DNA from: Bacteroidota bacterium
GTDB lineage: Bacteria > Bacteroidota > Bacteroidia > Chitinophagales > Chitinophagaceae
Length of the DNA stretch: 53,462 bases
Direction of reading: 5' to 3'
Assembly (NCBI GenBank): GCA_030706605.1
Contig: JAUZOE010000026.1
Location: forward strand, 1-53,462
Shown: positions 1-9,196 of the stretch, one piece after another
Layout: the number at the start of each line of letters is the position of its first letter
How positions within the stretch are numbered: position 1 is the first letter of the stretch
The notes under the pieces: generated by a model
Seen by the model: only the letters and a program-made list of their open reading frames with translations
What the model was told of the DNA's origin: nothing
Databases searched by the model: none
Made by a program: the position numbers and the translations under genes

Positions 1-897
1 CAACGGATGATCGATTCTTTGACTGCAGTGAGAAACAGCATTGCCTTAAAATTAAATATTGCTGATACAGCGGCTATGTTGGCACCTTATGCAACAGTTG
101 CCAGTTCCACAGCAGGATTAAATACCAAAGTAAATATTGCCGACACGGCCTCCATGTTGAGCCCTTATGCAAGAACACAACGGATGATCGATTCTTTGAC
201 GGCAGTAAGAAACAGCATCGCCTTAAAATTAAACATAGCTGACACCGCTGCTATGCTAAGTCCTTACGCAACAGTAGCAAGTTCTGCAGCAGGATTAAAT
301 ACCAAGGTAAACATTTCTGATACCGCTTCCATGTTGAGCCCGTATGCAAGAACACAGCGTATGATTGATTCATTGTCTTTAGTTCAAAGTCGCCTGAATT
401 TAAAATTAAATCTCGCCGATACAGCTGCTATGTTAAGTCCTTATGCAAGAACGCAACGGATGATTGATTCTTTGACCGCAGTAAGAAACAGCATAGCATT
501 AAAATTGAACATTGCTGACACCGCTTCAATGCTTGCGCCTTATGCAACGGTTGCCAGTTCCACAGCGGGATTAAATACCAAAGTAAATATTGCTGATACT
601 GCTTCGATGTTGAGCCCTTACGCAAGAACACAACGGATGATCGATTCTTTGACTGCAGTGAGAAACAGCATTGCCTTAAAATTAAATATTGCTGATACAG
701 CGGCTATGTTGGCACCTTATGCAACAGTTGCCAGTTCCACAGCAGGATTGAATACCAAAGTAAATATATCCGATACGGCTTCGATGCTGAGCCCTTATGC
801 CAGGACACAAAGAATGATTGATTCATTAACCGCAGTAAGAAACAGTATTGCCTTAAAATTAAACATAGCAGATACAGCTTCGATGCTCGCCCCTTAT
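1..897 (+). repeat. Tandem in-frame 177-bp (59-aa) coding repeats
   Basis: The unit boundary (the CAA/CAG codon of RTQRM) recurs at 1, 178, 355, 454, 631 and 808. The period is 177 bp except for one short 99-bp unit at 355-453, which carries a diverged segment (SLVQSRLNLKLNLAD). Positions 1-119 and 631-749 are identical base for base, while intervening units differ at many synonymous sites. This points to recent duplication or gene conversion between units. Confidence 0.93.
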
Positions 898-1773
898 TTA
901 ACCAGTAGTTCAGTTTCTTCTACTTATTTGCCTTTGGCAGGTGGCACTTTAACAGGCACTTTATCAGGTACAGATGCCACCTTCTCCAGCGACATCACTG
1001 CTAATACGGTTAAAGTGGGTATTGGGGCCGGCGGTGTTAATTCTAACCTCGCAATTGGAAATGCAAATTTTGTTTCCAATACTACAGGTTATTATAATTT
1101 AGCGATAGGCCAGAATGCGATGTATAATAATCAGACCGGTAATAGCAATACAGTTGTCGGAAACGGCGCAGTTTATTATAATACAGGCAGTAGCAACATA
1201 ACTGCTTTGGGTTGGCATGCCTTACATGCAGAGCAAGGTGGTGGAAATACCGCGATAGGATATAGTGCAGGAGCAAGAGGAGCAATATCCAGTACACTAA
1301 CTAACAGCACGTTCCTGGGAAACAATGCCTCAGCCGGTAGCGGCACAATTGACAATGCAACTGCTATTGGGAACGGTGCTAATGTAACCGCTAGCAATAC
1401 GGTACAATTAGGAAACGGCGCAGTAACATCGGTGAACACAAGCGGCAAACTTACCACCGGTGCAGTTACATATCCTAATACAGATGGGACCAACGGACAG
1501 GTGCTCGTAACAAATGGCAGTGGGGCCGTTTCCTGGTCAGCAGTGCCGGTAAGAGAAGTTGCTGATGAATTTTCCGCTACAGCATCTCAAACCAGTTTTA
1601 CTTTAACCCAAACACCGTCGGTGAACAGTAAAGTAAAAATGTATATTAATGGCATTAGAATTAGCAACAGTGCATATAGCACAACCGGAACTACACTTAC
1701 TTATATTCCCGCAAACAATGGAGCGTATTCTTTAACCGTAAATGATAGAATCCAATTTGATTATTACTATTAA
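1..1773 (+). CDS. Repeat-stalk surface / tail-fibre-like protein (5' partial)
   Basis: The reading frame is open at the left edge, so the true start lies outside the window; 590 residues are visible. The first ~300 residues are near-identical 59-residue units (MIDSLTAVRNSIALKLN, IADTASMLSPYARTQR) with regularly spaced hydrophobic residues, probably a fibrous trimeric or coiled-coil stalk. Next comes a tail-fibre motif (LPLAGGTLTGTLSG), then YadA-head-like repeats (NLAIGQNAMYNNQTGNSNTV, NTAIGYSAGA, ATAIGNGANV), and a C-terminal beta-rich domain ending in RIQFDYYY. No S74 chaperone domain is visible. By family resemblance it is a secreted or cell-surface adhesin-like fibre. A prophage tail fibre is less likely because no phage genes lie nearby. 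The next gene, a secreted DUF1566 protein, follows after 11 nt. Confidence 0.75.
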   Translation, partial: QRMIDSLTAVRNSIALKLNIADTAAMLAPYATVASSTAGLNTKVNIADTASMLSPYARTQRMIDSLTAVRNSIALKLNIADTAAMLSPYATVASSAAGLNTKVNISDTASMLSPYARTQRMIDSLSLVQSRLNLKLNLADTAAMLSPYARTQRMIDSLTAVRNSIALKLNIADTASMLAPYATVASSTAGLNTKVNIADTASMLSPYARTQRMIDSLTAVRNSIALKLNIADTAAMLAPYATVASSTAGLNTKVNISDTASMLSPYARTQRMIDSLTAVRNSIALKLNIADTASMLAPYLTSSSVSSTYLPLAGGTLTGTLSGTDATFSSDITANTVKVGIGAGGVNSNLAIGNANFVSNTTGYYNLAIGQNAMYNNQTGNSNTVVGNGAVYYNTGSSNITALGWHALHAEQGGGNTAIGYSAGARGAISSTLTNSTFLGNNASAGSGTIDNATAIGNGANVTASNTVQLGNGAVTSVNTSGKLTTGAVTYPNTDGTNGQVLVTNGSGAVSWSAVPVREVADEFSATASQTSFTLTQTPSVNSKVKMYINGIRISNSAYSTTGTTLTYIPANNGAYSLTVNDRIQFDYYY

Positions 1774-1784
1774 TCTGGTATTAT

Positions 1785-2732
1785 ATGAAACACTTTCTTT
1801 TTGGCTTGCTGATTTTAGTTATTTCGAGCAATATATCAGCGCAGGGCGTTACAAAAAATGGTCAAATAACCGGTACGTCATCAACTTATGTTAATAAGAA
1901 TGGCGCAATTGGAATTACAGGTTTAACCAAAACTGGCCAAATAATAGCGTTACCAACACTTACAACAGCCTCGGCAAGTTCCATTGATTCAACTACAGCA
2001 GGCAGTGGAGGAAATATTTTATCAGATGGCGGAGCAGTTGTTACTGCCCGCGGAATATGTTGGAGTACCTCTGTAAATCCAACTATAGCATCCAATATAA
2101 CTTTGGATTCTTCCGGTACTGGTATTTATACAAGCACACTTACAGGCCTTACAGATGGAACTATTTATTATGTAAGAGCTTATGCAACAAATGTAATTGG
2201 AACAGCCTATGGGAATGAGGTAAGTTTTACAAAAATTACTCCATTAGTTGTTGGCCAAAGCTACCAGGGTGGAGTTATTGGCTACATTTTACAACCTGGT
2301 GATGCCGGATACATAGCGGGTGAACAGCATGGCCTGATCGCTGCAGTTTCTGATCAGAGTACCGGCGCGGCATGGGGGTGTGGTGGAACATTACTTGGTG
2401 GGACATCTTCATCTCTTGGAACCGGTCAGGCTAATACCACTGCAATATTAAGTGGATGCTCCACTGCAGGTATCGCCGCAAAAGTATGTGATGATTATTC
2501 GGTTACTGTAGGTGGTGTTACCTATAGTGATTGGTATTTACCAAGTCTAGATGAATTGACCCTTTTGTATGGAAACAAAATAGCAATTGGTGGTTTTGCC
2601 AATGCGTATTATTGGAGCTCAAGTGAGTCTGGTGCTGATTATGCCTGCAGAAAGTTCTTCCAATATGGTAACCGTTATTGCAATCGTCCAAAGACTGATG
2701 CGCTGCGGGTACGTGCAGTTCGATCATTTTAA
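1785..2732 (+). CDS. Secreted DUF1566 (Lcl C-terminal-like) protein
   Basis: 315 residues. It begins with a signal peptide (MKHFLFGLLILVISSNISAQ). Residues ~55-150 look like a fibronectin/Ig-like domain common in secreted Bacteroidota proteins (ARGICWSTSVNPTI, GTIYYVRAYATN). Residues ~155-315 match the DUF1566 pattern: VGQSYQGGVIGYIL, YSDWYLPSLDEL, YYWSSSESG and a terminal RVRAVRSF. Such domains occur in surface-exposed, lectin-like proteins; the ligand is unknown. It sits 11 nt after the repeat-stalk protein on the same strand, so the two may be co-expressed and act together at the cell surface (inference). Confidence 0.8.
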   Translation: MKHFLFGLLILVISSNISAQGVTKNGQITGTSSTYVNKNGAIGITGLTKTGQIIALPTLTTASASSIDSTTAGSGGNILSDGGAVVTARGICWSTSVNPTIASNITLDSSGTGIYTSTLTGLTDGTIYYVRAYATNVIGTAYGNEVSFTKITPLVVGQSYQGGVIGYILQPGDAGYIAGEQHGLIAAVSDQSTGAAWGCGGTLLGGTSSSLGTGQANTTAILSGCSTAGIAAKVCDDYSVTVGGVTYSDWYLPSLDELTLLYGNKIAIGGFANAYYWSSSESGADYACRKFFQYGNRYCNRPKTDALRVRAVRSF

Positions 2733-3133
2733 TGGCAGTTTATCAAATTATTGAAATAATCAGAACAATGAGTTCCAAATCATACTTACGTGTATAATCT
2801 TTTGCTATGTCATACCCCCCATAAGCCTGGCAATTACATTCGGTCCAGGATCGTTGCGTATAACACAGATTAATTATCTCTTTATAGCAGGGACTTTAAA
2901 ATATTGATATCTGATGATTCAAAAACACTGGATCTCAAATGTCAGCAGGCATTTAGCTAATACTGTGTAGAAATAAAACCGATTATCATATATAAAAATT
3001 ATATATTTATTCCCTTGCGCCGAGAGTATTAAAGAAATTATCTTTCCTGTTATACTCAGATTCAATGAATACCTCTTGCTTTGCAAATGAATTTTTTTTG
3101 AATAAAGTCATGAAGATTCTGTGAAAATTGAAT
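2733..3133. other. Intergenic gap, no gene recognised
   Basis: 401 nt between the DUF1566 gene (+) and the beta-barrel gene (-), a convergent junction. It is AT-rich with stop codons in all frames. I see no tRNA-like cloverleaf, no convincing long hairpin and no recognisable gene remnant. Confidence 0.6.
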
Positions 3134-4357
3134 TTATCTTCCAAATTCGAAATAAAATGTTGCCCTGTACACAAGGTCATGATCAATGTCAGAATTGGTT
3201 GATTGCTGTCCTTTATATCTTACATACCATATATTTGGCAGGAAGTGTATGTTTTTATCTGGTGCAAAATCAAGGCCGGTTGTAATAAAAATTTCCTTAT
3301 TATTTGGCTCATATGCTGGCGTAAAACCAATGTATTTGGTGAAAACATTCATATTATATTTTGTGTCAGGGTTATAAGTATCAAAACGAGCAAAAAACCT
3401 AAGTTTATTTTTGATAATGTTTCCATGTATATAAGTAGAAATTCCTATAGCACTGGCATTGGTTGTATCTTTTAAATTTCTATTGATCCCAACTACATCA
3501 TTTTTCCCATGATTGATAAATGTTTCAATTCCTATGGTTAACCCGGGTGTAGTATATGCTACAAAGGCTTTTACCATATTTCTTGCGTGATGGAAATCCT
3601 GTTTCCAATCTATTCTTGTATAATCTGCGTAAAGATCAAACACCAGTTTCTTATCTAAAAACATTGCATAGACATCGCCATAAAACCATTTAAAATTATC
3701 ATTTTCAGGTCTGGCACCAGTGCCATTACCTACCATTAAATCATACCCGGAATTGCCTTCATCATTAAATTTCCCTCTGATTGTAACACCTAAATCATAA
3801 GAAGGAGTATTGCGGATATCTGCTATTGTTTTTTCAATGGTACGATATAACCATATTTTATTGGTTAGCAAAGAGAATGAAGGAGTGCTTACCTGTCCCA
3901 GTAGCAGGTCGGTATTTTTCCAGATATTTTTCCAACGGATATTAGCATATTTTATGTAAAAGGAAAGTTTATTATTACTTAATAAATCACCACCAGTAGC
4001 AATTCCGTTTACAGAAGTAGTGTTTGCATTATTGACTGCCGCCAATAATAAATCAGCGGAAAATTTTTTAGTAATCTTGTAACTATACCCAAGGGAAATG
4101 TGACTCAGGATAAAAGCATTCCTTTTTTGAGGTATTCCGGTATATTGGTTATCCCCACCTCTTGCTAATGAATCGCCATGTGCTTTATAATAAAAGTCGC
4201 CATAGGCGTACCCCCACAAATGGCCAGCAGAGCTATCCGGAGTTAATCCTGTCTCTGAATTGAAATTAATCTGAGCATTTAAGGAACTGCATAACGCTAT
4301 ACTGAAACATAAGATCAGGGTAAAAAGTAAATTCTGTTTCCCGGACGGAACGCTCAT
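3134..4357 (-). CDS. Outer-membrane beta-barrel (porin-like) protein
   Basis: 407 residues from the ATG at 4357. That start places a signal peptide at the N-terminus (hydrophobic core LLFTLILCFSIALC, end SSLNAQ); an ATG at 4387 is the alternative. The mature part alternates polar and aromatic residues and ends in aromatic FYFEFGR, as outer-membrane beta-barrels do. Segments such as LSHISLGYSYKITKKFSADL and the repeated short strands support a porin-like fold. I cannot assign a substrate. It lies downstream of a D-2-hydroxyacid dehydrogenase on the same strand, 262 nt away, which is too far to assume an operon. Confidence 0.65.
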   Translation of the reverse strand: MSVPSGKQNLLFTLILCFSIALCSSLNAQINFNSETGLTPDSSAGHLWGYAYGDFYYKAHGDSLARGGDNQYTGIPQKRNAFILSHISLGYSYKITKKFSADLLLAAVNNANTTSVNGIATGGDLLSNNKLSFYIKYANIRWKNIWKNTDLLLGQVSTPSFSLLTNKIWLYRTIEKTIADIRNTPSYDLGVTIRGKFNDEGNSGYDLMVGNGTGARPENDNFKWFYGDVYAMFLDKKLVFDLYADYTRIDWKQDFHHARNMVKAFVAYTTPGLTIGIETFINHGKNDVVGINRNLKDTTNASAIGISTYIHGNIIKNKLRFFARFDTYNPDTKYNMNVFTKYIGFTPAYEPNNKEIFITTGLDFAPDKNIHFLPNIWYVRYKGQQSTNSDIDHDLVYRATFYFEFGR

Positions 4358-4619
4358 AGAAAATTTTTGTGAAAATAGGTAAGACATAAATAATGTTTTA
4401 TGAAATACTAGCAATTTTTAAGAAGTTTTCATTAGTCTTTCTCAGGCCGGATTTTTAATGGAATAGAGTAACATATACAAAATGGTAGGCAAGGATGATT
4501 ATTTTTCTTTTACCTGTTTGGCAAACAAATAATTTTAGAAGAAATTACTGGTTGGCAGATTAAGTAAATACTATAATTTAAAATTTACCAAAAACTGCAT
4601 TAAATTCATTGCAATAAAA

Positions 4620-5573
4620 TCAGCCTACTACATTCGTTGGAGTTCCGTCAAGGAAAGCCTGCACATTTCTTATTATTCCTTCCATAAGGCGGTAACGGGC
4701 TTCATATGTTGCCCAAGCAATATGAGGGGTTACCAGGCAATTTTTAGCCTTGAATAATGGATTATTTTCTGAGGGAGGTTCAGTGGATAGTACATCCAAT
4801 CCTGCCCCGGCAATAAGTCCGGAATTTAATGCCCCTGCAAGATCCTGTTCATTGATGAGATCTCCCCTGCTGGTATTAATCACAAAAGCGCTTGGTTTCA
4901 TCATTTTCAATAACCGCTGGTTTACAAAATATTTATTTTGTTCAGTAAGCGGGCAATGCAAGCTAATGATATCTGCTTGCTGAAAACAGCTATCCTCAGT
5001 GAGAAACCGCACTCCTTCCATTTGGTCCCGTTCCGGATGTTTGTGTGAAGCTATTACCTGCATGCCAAAAGCTAATGCTATTTTAGCTACTGCCTGACCT
5101 ATTTTTCCAAACCCTATAATTCCCAAAGTTTTGTGCTCCAATTCCATCATAGCGGCAATTTGATAACTAAAATCTTTGCTATGGACCCAGTCCCCGTTGT
5201 TTACACTTTGTGCATATTTAGCTACGTTATTAGATAATTCAAGAATAATTGCAAAAGTAAGTTGCGCCACTGATGCCGTACTATACGCAGGAACGTTTGT
5301 TACGACTATATTACGTTTGTGGGCCGCAACAGTATCGACTACATTATATCCGGTTGCCATAACACCAATATATTTCAGCTTGACAGCTTCATTAATTATA
5401 TCTTCGGTTAATAAAGCCTTATTACTGAGTACAATATCTGCATCTTTAATACGCACTAATGTTTCTGATTTTGTAGAACGATCATAAATGATTGTTTCAC
5501 CAAACTGTTTTAAAGTCTCCCAACTTAAATCTCCGGGGTTAAGAGTGTAACCATCTAATACAACTATTTTCAT
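4620..5573 (-). CDS. D-2-hydroxyacid dehydrogenase (glycerate dehydrogenase-like)
   Basis: 317 residues, the usual length. It is expected to reduce or oxidise a 2-hydroxyacid with NAD(H) in the cytoplasm. The Rossmann motif GFGKIGQ sits at about residues 154-160. The catalytic Arg lies in NTSRGDLI, the Glu in LSTEPP and the His in VTPHIAW, so the Arg-Glu-His triad is intact. The N-terminal segment (MKIVVLDGYTLNPGDLSW) resembles HprA-type glycerate dehydrogenases, but substrate cannot be decided from sequence alone. It is divergent from the AraC regulator at 5855, with a shared upstream region of ~280 nt, so control by that regulator is possible. Confidence 0.88.
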   Translation of the reverse strand: MKIVVLDGYTLNPGDLSWETLKQFGETIIYDRSTKSETLVRIKDADIVLSNKALLTEDIINEAVKLKYIGVMATGYNVVDTVAAHKRNIVVTNVPAYSTASVAQLTFAIILELSNNVAKYAQSVNNGDWVHSKDFSYQIAAMMELEHKTLGIIGFGKIGQAVAKIALAFGMQVIASHKHPERDQMEGVRFLTEDSCFQQADIISLHCPLTEQNKYFVNQRLLKMMKPSAFVINTSRGDLINEQDLAGALNSGLIAGAGLDVLSTEPPSENNPLFKAKNCLVTPHIAWATYEARYRLMEGIIRNVQAFLDGTPTNVVG

Positions 5574-5854
5574 GACAATAAATAATTTTACTAATTAATT
5601 TAATTTCAGTTTATAGAAATTCTGAATAAAAAGGGTCATAAATATACAGCCTTTAATATTCCAACCTGAAAACTTTTTGATAGATATACTTCCCTAAAAA
5701 AGATAGGTTCTATAATTAGGAAAATGTATCATTAATCTGTAAATAGGATATGAAAATTAATATATCTTTTTTCTTTATTTTACTCCTTAAAAATAGACGC
5801 AAAATTGATATTTTTTTCCCTACTTTAGTACTTCAGCAAATGATGATTGCAACA

Positions 5855-6724
5855 ATGAAATTACATTTTCACAAGGTTCCGATGCAAATTCAGTCTTCTT
5901 TCAGCATTCATCATAACATTATGCCTTTCGGAACAATGTGGCATTGTCATCCTGAACTGGAACTTCATTATATTATAAAAGGTGAAGGCGTGCGTTTTAT
6001 AGGAGATAATATCAGTAATTTTTCAGCAGGAGAGTTCGTATTACTAGGTGAGAATCTTCCCCATACATGGCATTGCAAAGAAGATTATTTTCAGGATAAA
6101 TCCAATCATGAAGTTGAGGCGGTGGTGCTTCATTTTTTACCTAACTGCATGGGAGATGATTTTTTATTATTACCCGAAGCTCGTTTTTTACCCAAGTTGT
6201 TTGAAAAAGCAAAAAGAGGATTATTGATTATCAATGAAACAAGAGAAAAATTAGCGGCCTTAATTATGTCGGCCACTAAATTGGAAAACCTTGATCGCCT
6301 GATTGCTTTGCTTTCTATACTTAAAATATTATCAGAAACAAATGATTACCAGTTAATCACAAAAACCCAATCAATTTATCATTCAGATGAATATGAAACT
6401 GAGCGAATGAATCTGGTATGTAATTATACTTTATCTAATTATGCTAATGCTATCAGCCTGGAAGAGATTGCTAACATCAGCAATCTTACAGTAACCTCAT
6501 TTTGTCGTTATTTCAAATTGATTGCAAAAAAAAGCTATTATAATTTTCTTACAGAAATACGAATCAGCCATGCCTGCCGTTTTTTAATTGAAGACAAACT
6601 AACTATTGACCAAATAGCTTACCGATGCGGGTTTTGTAATATTTCTAATTTTTACCGGCAATTTAAAAAAGTTATAGGAGTAACACCTTTGACATATAAG
6701 CGGGAATATCTGAAAGCAGAGTAA
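5855..6724 (+). CDS. AraC-family transcriptional regulator
   Basis: 289 residues from the ATG at 5855 (MKLHFHKV). The frame is open from 5750, but the extra 35 residues are hydrophobic and do not fit the family, so I prefer the later start. The N-terminal ~120 residues are a cupin-like effector domain (WHCHPELELHYIIKGEG, FSAGEFVLLGENLPHTWHC). The C-terminal ~100 residues carry two helix-turn-helix segments: SLEEIANISNLTVTSFCRYF, and IDQIAYRCGFCNISNFYRQF followed by the signature GVTPLTYKRE. It probably senses a small molecule, perhaps a sugar or its acid, and may regulate the divergent dehydrogenase. The target is inference. Confidence 0.9.
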   Translation: MKLHFHKVPMQIQSSFSIHHNIMPFGTMWHCHPELELHYIIKGEGVRFIGDNISNFSAGEFVLLGENLPHTWHCKEDYFQDKSNHEVEAVVLHFLPNCMGDDFLLLPEARFLPKLFEKAKRGLLIINETREKLAALIMSATKLENLDRLIALLSILKILSETNDYQLITKTQSIYHSDEYETERMNLVCNYTLSNYANAISLEEIANISNLTVTSFCRYFKLIAKKSYYNFLTEIRISHACRFLIEDKLTIDQIAYRCGFCNISNFYRQFKKVIGVTPLTYKREYLKAE

Positions 6725-6973
6725 GCCCCACCATTAAACAGTTGGTATTCAATTGTATGCCAGTAATCCATATTCACGTAAGCATGCTATGAAATAGTTG
6801 CGGGTATTAATAGGGTATTCTAACTTTTTCAGTTTGAAAACCATTCCTACAAGATTTACCGATCCCTTTTGCTCATTCACCGACATTTTATTATTTTAAA
6901 CCTACTATATCTTTCTCAACAATGAAGGCAGGTATAAATTCGCAGTATCAATTTAAATTAAAAAACAAATTTT

Positions 6974-7750
6974 ATGGAACGTACAGATTTGGAAAGATAT
7001 CGTGGAATGAAAAATTCCAGAATCTGGAGTGGTTTTATTTTAATAATTGCAGGAATTTTATTACTTGCTTACAAAATGGGAGCTCCCATTCCAGGTTGGA
7101 TATTTACCTGGCCGGTACTCTTAATCTTAATTGGTTTAATCACCGGAATCAAAAGTAGATTTCAAAATCCCGGTTCTTACATATTGATTTTAATTGGTAC
7201 TATTTTTTTAGTAGATCAATCAATCCCAGGGATCAATTTTCATAATTATATAGTACCGTTAATTCTTATAGGATTGGGCTTGATTTTTATTATCAAGCCC
7301 AGGGGAAATGCCTGTGAAAGAAGAAGAAGGCATCATTGGAGAGCTCATTATCCATATAATAATCCATCAAATGATGACAGACCGGAAGATGCATCCACTA
7401 CAACTGATCATGGTGAATATATTGACGTACATGCTATGTTTGGGGGAATAAATAAAAATATTCAGTCTAAGAATTTTAAAGGAGGAGAAATAGTGAGTTT
7501 TATGGGAGGTTCGGAAATTAATTTCCTGCAGGCAGATATTCAGCATCCTATTGTACTTGAGGTGAATAATGTATTTGGTAGCACCAAATTAATTATTCCG
7601 GCCAATTGGGATGTGAAAAATGAAATATCAGCCATATTTGGCGGCATAGAAGACAAGCGTAACTTTCAAAATAGCACACCTGATCCTGGTAAAGTAATTC
7701 TGCTAAAGGGTGCATGTGTATTTGGTGGCATTGAGGTCACTAACTATTAA
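6974..7750 (+). CDS. LiaF-like membrane protein
   Basis: 258 residues. Residues ~17-110 contain four hydrophobic segments (IWSGFILIIAGILLLAY, WPVLLILIGLI, YILILIGTIFLV, YIVPLILIGLGLIFII), the N-terminal membrane domain of LiaF-type proteins. A basic linker (CERRRRHHWR) follows. The C-terminal ~110 residues repeat FGGI/MGG strands (AMFGGINKNI, SFMGGSEINF, AIFGGIEDKR, CVFGGIEVTNY), the soluble beta-helix-like LiaF C-terminal domain. In Firmicutes LiaF modulates an envelope-stress histidine kinase. Here the next genes are DUF4288, a LytS kinase and a LytTR regulator, so a comparable role is plausible. Confidence 0.85.
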   Translation: MERTDLERYRGMKNSRIWSGFILIIAGILLLAYKMGAPIPGWIFTWPVLLILIGLITGIKSRFQNPGSYILILIGTIFLVDQSIPGINFHNYIVPLILIGLGLIFIIKPRGNACERRRRHHWRAHYPYNNPSNDDRPEDASTTTDHGEYIDVHAMFGGINKNIQSKNFKGGEIVSFMGGSEINFLQADIQHPIVLEVNNVFGSTKLIIPANWDVKNEISAIFGGIEDKRNFQNSTPDPGKVILLKGACVFGGIEVTNY

Positions 7751-7784
7751 TCTGGTAAATTTTTCATCTTGAAAATTTGTTTAT

Positions 7785-8144
7785 ATGAAATGGTATCTTG
7801 CAAAAATCGTTTATAGAATTATTTGTGGGGAAGGCAATCATACTCCCCAATTTGATGAACAATTGCGTCTTGTATACGCCGAAGATGATATGCATGCTTT
7901 TCAAAAAGCAAGAATAATAGGAGATGGTGAAGAAGACAATTTTTTGAACAATGGTAAAAAACCGGTGCATTGGAAGTTTATTGACGTGTCCGAATTGCAT
8001 CCGTTAAATGATTTGATTGATGGAGTTGAACTTTATTCAAGGATTTGTGAAGAAGATGATGCAGATAGCTATATTAAAATTATAAATAAGCGTGCTAAGC
8101 ATTTACATGAAAGTTGTCTTCAAAAAACATTTGAAATGAGTTAA
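7785..8144 (+). CDS. DUF4288 domain protein
   Basis: 119 residues, soluble and acidic. The N-terminus MKWYLAKIVYRIICG and the central KFIDVSEL segment match the DUF4288 pattern of small cytosolic proteins. No catalytic motif is visible and its function is unknown. It lies 34 nt after the LiaF-like gene and 11 nt before the kinase, in the same transcriptional direction, so it is probably part of the same signalling operon. Confidence 0.75.
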   Translation: MKWYLAKIVYRIICGEGNHTPQFDEQLRLVYAEDDMHAFQKARIIGDGEEDNFLNNGKKPVHWKFIDVSELHPLNDLIDGVELYSRICEEDDADSYIKIINKRAKHLHESCLQKTFEMS

Positions 8145-8155
8145 ATATTTCCATC

Positions 8156-9196
8156 TTGGCCAATTCTATTTTATCTGATAAACGGTTACGTATTTTTTTT
8201 ACAGCCTGGTGGCTTGTGTGGATACTGCTGCAATATATTATACTTAAACAAACGAATGTTGATAATATACATGCTATTTCAGATAGCATAATAAGTAATG
8301 TTTTACTCGCAACGTGTGGGTTTTTTATTAGTAATAATATGAAATATTACCTGCCGCGGAAAGAAAAATATTGGTACATACTTGTTGTAAGCCTTACTGT
8401 TAGTTTCCTGTGGATGTTGGCACAACAAGGTTGTATGTGGTTATTTTTAAAAGAAGGAGATCCATATATTGATGTGATACATCAATCCTGGGGCATCAGG
8501 TTTGGTGCAGGATTTTTATTGATAAGCAGCATGAGCATGTTTAGTTTATTATGGTATAGCCAACAGGAACAAAGGGAACAGGATAGCCGTAAAACCGAAA
8601 CTGAAAGACTATCTAAAGAGGCAGAATTATTTAAACTACGTCAGCAATTGCAACCCCATTTTTTATTCAATAGTCTTAATTCGATTAGCGCACTTACTGG
8701 ATCCAATCCTGAAAAAGCAAGACACATGATTCATCAGTTGAGCGATTTTTTGCGAGGTACTCTTAAAAAAGATGAACAGCAATGGAATACTTTAGAAGAA
8801 GAATTACAGTACCTGCAACTTTATCTGGAAATTGAAAAAGTAAGATTTGGTCATCGCCTCCAAACTGAAATAGTTTATAATGAAAATATGCTAAGATTTA
8901 AGCTGCCTGTATTGCTTTTGCAACCAGTAGTAGAAAATGCAATAAAATTTGGATTATATGATACTACGGATGAAGTTCTGATTAGGATAGAAGCAACCGA
9001 AGAGCATAGGAATTTAAAGATCGTGGTAAAAAATCCATATGACCCCGAAACCTCGCAACCTATGAAGGGGACAGGATTTGGGCTTTCATCTATAAAGAGA
9101 AGATTGTTTCTCTTATTTGCGAGGCATGATCTTTTATTTACGAATAAAGACAATAAATATTTTATTACCACCATACTAATACCTCAAATTGTATGA
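8156..9196 (+). CDS. LytS/YehU-type sensor histidine kinase
   Basis: 346 residues starting at TTG. No ATG precedes the first membrane segment in this frame, which opens only at 8135, so a non-ATG start is needed. The first ~140 residues hold about four membrane helices. A coiled linker (SRKTETERLSKEAELFKLRQQ) leads to the His_kinase domain with the phospho-acceptor H in LQPHFLFNSLNSI. The HATPase domain shows the N-box VVENAIKFGL and a glycine-rich box GTGFGLSSIKRRL. It should phosphorylate the LytTR regulator whose ATG overlaps its stop (ATGA). Confidence 0.9.
   Translation: MANSILSDKRLRIFFTAWWLVWILLQYIILKQTNVDNIHAISDSIISNVLLATCGFFISNNMKYYLPRKEKYWYILVVSLTVSFLWMLAQQGCMWLFLKEGDPYIDVIHQSWGIRFGAGFLLISSMSMFSLLWYSQQEQREQDSRKTETERLSKEAELFKLRQQLQPHFLFNSLNSISALTGSNPEKARHMIHQLSDFLRGTLKKDEQQWNTLEEELQYLQLYLEIEKVRFGHRLQTEIVYNENMLRFKLPVLLLQPVVENAIKFGLYDTTDEVLIRIEATEEHRNLKIVVKNPYDPETSQPMKGTGFGLSSIKRRLFLLFARHDLLFTNKDNKYFITTILIPQIV

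Noticed and set aside
1-897. Regularly spaced repeats as a CRISPR array
   Set aside because: The period is 177 bp, divisible by three, the frame stays open, and both 'repeat' and 'spacer' parts are conserved coding sequence.
5750-5854. Extended N-terminus of the AraC regulator
   Set aside because: The extra 35 residues are Phe/Leu/Lys-rich and do not fit the cupin domain, which begins right after the ATG at 5855.
6922-7158. Plus-strand frame overlapping the LiaF-like gene start
   Set aside because: It overlaps a well-supported membrane protein in another frame and has no recognisable domain.
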